From assembly GCF_016742955.1 (NCBI RefSeq), contig NZ_JABBYC010000049.1:1-33352 (forward strand): 33,352 bases of DNA, in the 5' to 3' direction. Origin of the DNA: Myceligenerans indicum (lineage in GTDB: Bacteria > Actinomycetota > Actinomycetes > Actinomycetales > Cellulomonadaceae). Each line of letters begins with the position of its first letter. Positions within the stretch are counted from its first letter, which is position 1. The notes under the pieces are model-generated. The model was not told the DNA's origin. It did no database searches and saw only the letters and a program-made list of their open reading frames with translations. Both the position numbers and the translations under genes were made by a program. Positions 30,349-33,352 of this stretch are shown piece by piece.

Positions 30349-32315
30349 GCGGCGCCGAGCCCGAGCACGCGCCCGTGGGCGCGCCCGAGCCGGCCCCCGT
30401 ACGCGTGCCCGCCGAGCCGTCCGGCGCCAAGGGCGGTACGGCGTTCGTCGCGATCGACCTGGGCGCGACGTCCGGTCGCGTCATGCTCGGCGTCCTGCAT
30501 CCGCCGGCCGGAGACGGTCCGGCCGGTGCGGACGCCGGGCCGCCCGCGGGGCAAGCCGCCCCGGCGGAACGGGTCGGCACGGCCTCGGCGGAACGGGTCG
30601 GCACGGTCCCGGTGGAACGGTCGGGCACGGCCTCGGCAGGCGTCGTGCGCGGACGGACGGACCCCGTGCGCGGACGGACGGACCCCGTGCGGGTCGAGCT
30701 CGTCGAGTGCGGGCGGTTCCCGAACGGGCCCGCAGTCACCGACGGCGGTCTGCACTGGGACTTCGAGGCGCTCTGGGACGGGATCGTGACCGGGCTGCGC
30801 GAGGCGGCGTCCATCGCGTCCGGCCGCGGGCTCGACGTGCGGGGGATCGGCGTCGACTCGTGGGCGGTCGACCACGGATTCCTGGACGACGACGGAGCCC
30901 TGCTCGCCCAGCCGTGGTGCTACCGCGACGCGCGGACGGATGCCGTACGCGAGCGCGTCTACGAGCGGATTCCCTTCGCCGAGCACTACGCGGTCAACGG
31001 GCTGCAGGACCTGCCGTTCACGTCCCTGTTCCAGCTGGTCGCCAGCGCAGCCGAGCGCGATGGTCGCGGGCAGGCGGTTCCGGGTGCCGCCGACGCCGAC
31101 GCTGCCGCCGACGCCGAGAGAGCGACCGACTGGTCCCGCGCCGCGCTGGTGCTTCTCGTCCCGGACCTCATCACGTACCGGCTCACGGGCAGGCGGGTGG
31201 CCGAGGTGACGAACGCGTCCACCACCGGCCTGCTCGACGCCCGGACCCGGACCTGGTCGGACGCGCATGTCGAGCGCCTCGTGCGGGAGTTCCCGGAGCT
31301 CGGGGACCTGCGGTCCCGGCTCCCGGAACTCGTGGAACCCGGGACCGCCGTCGGGGACCTCCGCCCGGACCTCGGCGACGAGACGGGCCTGGGCGCGGTG
31401 CCGGTGTTCGCCGTGTGCTCGCACGACACGGCCTCGGCCGTCGCGGCGGCACCGCTGCCGCAGGCTGCCGGCCAGCGGGAGGCCCCGGGACGCGAAACCC
31501 CGGGACGGGAGGCTGCGGGGCAGGAATCCCCGGGACAGGAATCCCCGGGACGGGAAACCCCGGGACGGGAGGCCGCGGGGCAGGAAACCACGGGGCAACG
31601 GGAGGCCGCGGCCTACATCTCGTCCGGGACCTGGTCGCTGGTGGGGCTGGAGCTTGACGCGCCCGTGCTCACACCGGCCAGCCGCGAGGCGAACTTCACC
31701 AACGAGCTCGGCATCGACGGCACCGTGCGGTACCTGCGCAACGTCATGGGGCTGTGGATCCTCAACGAGTGCGTGCGCGAATGGTCCGAGGCCGACGGCG
31801 CGCCGGTCGACCTTCCAGCCCTCCTGGAGAAGGCTGCCCGCGAACCCGGTGGCCGCTGCCTCATCGACGTGGACGGCGAGGAGTTCCTCGCGCCGGGCGG
31901 CATGCCCGGCCGGGTGCGTGCCGCGATCGACCGGCGGGCGCCGCAAGGCGTGGCCGACACCCGGCCGGCGGCCGCACGGGTGATCCTGGACAGCCTCGCG
32001 GCGGCCTACGCCCGGGTGGTCCACCGCGCCGGCCAGCTCGCGGGCGTCGAGGTCACCGCGATCCACGTGGTGGGCGGAGGATCGCAGAACGACCTGCTGA
32101 ACCGCCTCACGGCCGAGGCGGCGGGCCTGCCCGTGCACGCCGGACCGGTCGAGGCCACGGCGCTCGGGAACGTCCTGGTCCAAGCGCGCGCGGCAGGAGC
32201 CCTGACCGGCTCGGACGGCGGGCCGGCGTCGCGGGCGGACCTGCGCGCGGCCGTCCGCGCGAGCACGGCGCCGCGCACGTACGAGCCCACCCCGTCGCGC
32301 GGACTGCCCGCGTAG
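30345..32315 (+). CDS. rhaB: Rhamnulokinase with two repeat-encoded insertions
   Basis: The 656-aa FGGY-family kinase phosphorylates L-rhamnulose to the 1-phosphate. Its start overlaps the preceding stop (ATGA). Core motifs are intact: FVAIDLGATSGRVMLG, WAVDHGFLDDDG, CSHDTASAVAAAPLP, YISSGTWSLVG, and the adenosine-site VVGGGSQNDLLNRLTAEA. RhaB is usually 480-500 aa. The excess comes from an Ala/Pro N-terminal tail of about 30 residues, an insert after the first strand carrying 24-bp and 21-bp repeats (30564-30686), and a P-G-R/Q-E-T/S/A insert of eight 15-bp units (31485-31607) between CSHDTASAV and YISSGTW. The frame stays open through both. Confidence 0.92.
   Translation: MSGAEPEHAPVGAPEPAPVRVPAEPSGAKGGTAFVAIDLGATSGRVMLGVLHPPAGDGPAGADAGPPAGQAAPAERVGTASAERVGTVPVERSGTASAGVVRGRTDPVRGRTDPVRVELVECGRFPNGPAVTDGGLHWDFEALWDGIVTGLREAASIASGRGLDVRGIGVDSWAVDHGFLDDDGALLAQPWCYRDARTDAVRERVYERIPFAEHYAVNGLQDLPFTSLFQLVASAAERDGRGQAVPGAADADAAADAERATDWSRAALVLLVPDLITYRLTGRRVAEVTNASTTGLLDARTRTWSDAHVERLVREFPELGDLRSRLPELVEPGTAVGDLRPDLGDETGLGAVPVFAVCSHDTASAVAAAPLPQAAGQREAPGRETPGREAAGQESPGQESPGRETPGREAAGQETTGQREAAAYISSGTWSLVGLELDAPVLTPASREANFTNELGIDGTVRYLRNVMGLWILNECVREWSEADGAPVDLPALLEKAAREPGGRCLIDVDGEEFLAPGGMPGRVRAAIDRRAPQGVADTRPAAARVILDSLAAAYARVVHRAGQLAGVEVTAIHVVGGGSQNDLLNRLTAEAAGLPVHAGPVEATALGNVLVQARAAGALTGSDGGPASRADLRAAVRASTAPRTYEPTPSRGLPA
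30564..30686 (+). repeat. 24-bp and 21-bp tandem repeats inside rhaB
   Basis: Three 24-bp units (30564, 30588, 30612) encode AERVGTAS-like octapeptides. After 9 bases, two identical 21-bp units (30645, 30666) encode VRGRTDP. They lie near the N-terminus, after the first FGGY strand, where the family normally has a short hairpin. Confidence 0.92.
31485..31607 (+). repeat. 15-bp tandem repeat inside rhaB
   Basis: Eight units, seven of 15 bp and a last one of 18 bp, begin at 31485 with CCGGGACGCGAAACC. They encode PGRET, PGREA, AGQES and variants. The array is inserted between two conserved FGGY-kinase motifs and makes a charged, Gly/Pro-rich and probably disordered loop. Confidence 0.93.
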
Positions 32316-32329
32316 GACACCGATCGGGT

Positions 32330-32399
32330 GTGTGGTCGGGGGTTCGGCGTGTGGTCGGTCAAGTGATTGACCGACCACACGCCGAACCCCCGACCACAC
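32330..32399. repeat. Dispersed long palindrome with GTGA loop, copy 3 (compensatory change)
   Basis: Arms of 33 bp (32330-32362 and 32367-32399) pair perfectly around GTGA. Compared with copies 1 and 2, T becomes C at 32345 and the partner A becomes G at 32384, so pairing is kept. It lies 15 nt after the rhaB stop and could end both the rhamnose operon and the convergent hydrolase transcript. Confidence 0.92.
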
Positions 32400-32412
32400 C
32401 AACGGCTCGCGC

Positions 32413-33006
32413 CTACCCGCGCGATCTCCCGGGCGCCTCCCGGCTCGTGATCCAGTCCGCGACGGCCGCGGCGACCTCCGCGTCCCGGCCCCGCAGGTCG
32501 TGGGCGCCGGGCAGGGTGACCCGGGTGACGCGTCCCGGTATCGCGGCGGCATGCTCCGCGAGTTCCTCCGGAGTGCCGAACGGGTCCCTGTCCCCGGACA
32601 CGAACAGCACCGGAACGTCGAGGTCCCCGAAGTGCTCCACCCGCAGGCGGTCCGGCCTGCCCGGCGGGTGCAGCGGGTAGCTCAGCAGCACGAGGCCCGC
32701 CGCGGGGAGGCCCTCCGCGACCGCCATCGAGCACATGCGCCCCCCGTACGAACGGCCACCGAGCAGGAGGCGGTCCGTCGTCGTACCGATCTCCTCGGCG
32801 AACTTCGCGGCCACCGCGCGAAGGTGGGCAACGGCGACCGGGGGACGGTCCGGCATCCTCTTCCCTGCGAGGCGATACGGGAAGTCCACCCGCCGGACGG
32901 GCACGGGCGGGTCGAGAGCGGACAGCTCCTGGTCCACCGTGACCAGCGTGTGGTGGTCGCTCGACGCGCCCGCGCCGGGCGTGAGCAGCAGTCCGGAGAC
33001 GTTCAT
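32413..33006 (-). CDS. Alpha/beta hydrolase family protein
   Basis: The 197-aa protein has an alpha/beta-hydrolase layout: an N-terminal strand GLLLTPGAGASSDHH with an oxyanion-type loop, the nucleophile elbow GGRSYGGR with Ser, the acid in FVSGDRDPFGTP and the histidine in LPGAHDLRG. It resembles the small KANL3/Tex30-type hydrolase-fold family. Substrate unknown. The ATG at 33006 has GGTGGG directly before it; the in-frame GTG at 33030 is an alternative. It converges on rhaB across the third palindrome copy, and is not an obvious part of sugar metabolism. Confidence 0.82.
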   Translation of the reverse strand: MNVSGLLLTPGAGASSDHHTLVTVDQELSALDPPVPVRRVDFPYRLAGKRMPDRPPVAVAHLRAVAAKFAEEIGTTTDRLLLGGRSYGGRMCSMAVAEGLPAAGLVLLSYPLHPPGRPDRLRVEHFGDLDVPVLFVSGDRDPFGTPEELAEHAAAIPGRVTRVTLPGAHDLRGRDAEVAAAVADWITSREAPGRSRG

Positions 33007-33055
33007 CCCACCATCGTGGGGCACCGCCACGCTCCGCGGGAGGTCGAGCGGCGGG

Positions 33056-33326
33056 TCAGGAGGGCCGCCACAGCATCATCAGCAGCACGCCGCCGACGGC
33101 CGCGCCGACACCGGCGAGGAGCACCCACACCCAGTTGAGACCGGCGGGCCCTCCCTCCCTGACAGGGTCGTCGGCGGGTGCCGCCTGGCCGAACGAGGTG
33201 ATGGTCGGGGCCTCCTGCTCGTACGGGTCCGAGGGTACGGACCGGTCCGGCGTCGGCGACGGGCTGGGACCAGGGCTCCGAACCGGCGTGGACGGGGTGG
33301 GGTCCGGCGTCGGCTCGGTGGCGGAG
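33056..33326 (-). CDS. C-terminal end of a membrane-anchored protein (truncated by contig end)
   Basis: About 90 residues remain: a Pro/Thr/Ser-rich extracellular-type linker (TPDPTPSTP region), a short hydrophilic part with QAAPADDPVREGG, then one transmembrane helix WVWVLLAGVGAAVGGVLLMML and the end WRPS. The upstream portion is missing because the contig passes into adapter at 33327. The stop lies 50 nt before the hydrolase start on the same strand. Function cannot be told. Confidence 0.6.
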
Positions 33327-33352
33327 CTGTCTCTTATACACATCTGACGCTG
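33327..33352 (-). other. Nextera adapter (artefact)
   Basis: CTGTCTCTTATACACATCT followed by GACGCTG is the Nextera mosaic end running into the read adapter. It is not genomic and truncates the last gene. Confidence 0.97.

Noticed and set aside
1..33352. tRNA, rRNA and insertion-sequence genes
   Set aside because: I saw no cloverleaf-like segment, rRNA sequence or transposase motif on either strand by reading; a covariance-model scan was not possible.

Overview
The window is high-GC DNA (my estimate is a little above 70%) with actinobacterial codon use, GTG/ATG starts, purine-rich ribosome binding sites and LacI-family control throughout. The gene set suits a plant-polysaccharide-degrading actinobacterium, perhaps Micrococcales such as Promicromonosporaceae or Cellulomonadaceae; the taxon is inference. 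Both ends are Nextera transposon adapter (1-19 and 33327-33352), so genomic sequence is about 20-33326 and the last gene is cut by the end of the contig.

The window reads as a locus for pectin, chiefly rhamnogalacturonan I. (1) 68-5877 is a divergent uronate module: mannonate dehydratase and uronate isomerase (uxaC) leftward, a LacI regulator and fructuronate reductase (uxuB) rightward. Two inverted copies of a -10/operator composite lie between the divergent genes. Together they would convert glucuronate to 2-keto-3-deoxygluconate. (2) 6057-9129 is a Gfo/Idh oxidoreductase - DUF6807 - cupin operon of unknown substrate behind a LacI-type palindrome. (3) 9348-13379 is a sugar ABC importer (lipoprotein plus two permeases, no ATPase) with a DUF624/YesL membrane protein, followed by a secreted PL11 rhamnogalacturonan lyase and a GH42 beta-galactosidase. 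This resembles the Bacillus subtilis yes cluster (YesL, YesOPQ, YesW/X, YesZ). (4) 18733-20826 is an unrelated-looking M15 D,D-carboxypeptidase-like protein with a coiled-coil tail. (5) 21160-32315 holds a second LacI regulator, divergent L-rhamnose mutarotase, a large secreted GH87-like beta-helix enzyme, and the rhamnose operon: isomerase, bifunctional rhamnulose-1-phosphate aldolase/dehydrogenase, and rhamnulokinase. (6) The right end has an alpha/beta hydrolase and a truncated membrane-anchored protein.

Regulatory logic visible in the sequence: the motif TTGAAnCGTTTCAA lies before the ABC operon, between the second LacI gene and the mutarotase, and over the inferred start site of the rhamnose isomerase promoter, suggesting one rhamnose regulon. 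A different palindrome (TGGAMAGCSCTTKCCA) precedes the unknown operon and the ABC operon, with a third related site at the left edge. Uptake of rhamnogalacturonan fragments, galactose side-chain removal, and rhamnose and uronate catabolism are therefore co-located.

The most unusual material is repetitive. A near-identical hairpin of 66-74 nt with 31-35 bp perfect arms and a GTGA loop occurs three times between genes, and one copy carries a compensatory base-pair change. An intergenic stretch at 26508-26859 contains fragments of this hairpin flanked by 26-bp and 17-bp tandem arrays. Several coding sequences carry tandem repeats of 15, 21, 24 or 36 bp, all multiples of three, and those in rhamnulokinase and GH42 sit inside otherwise conserved domains.
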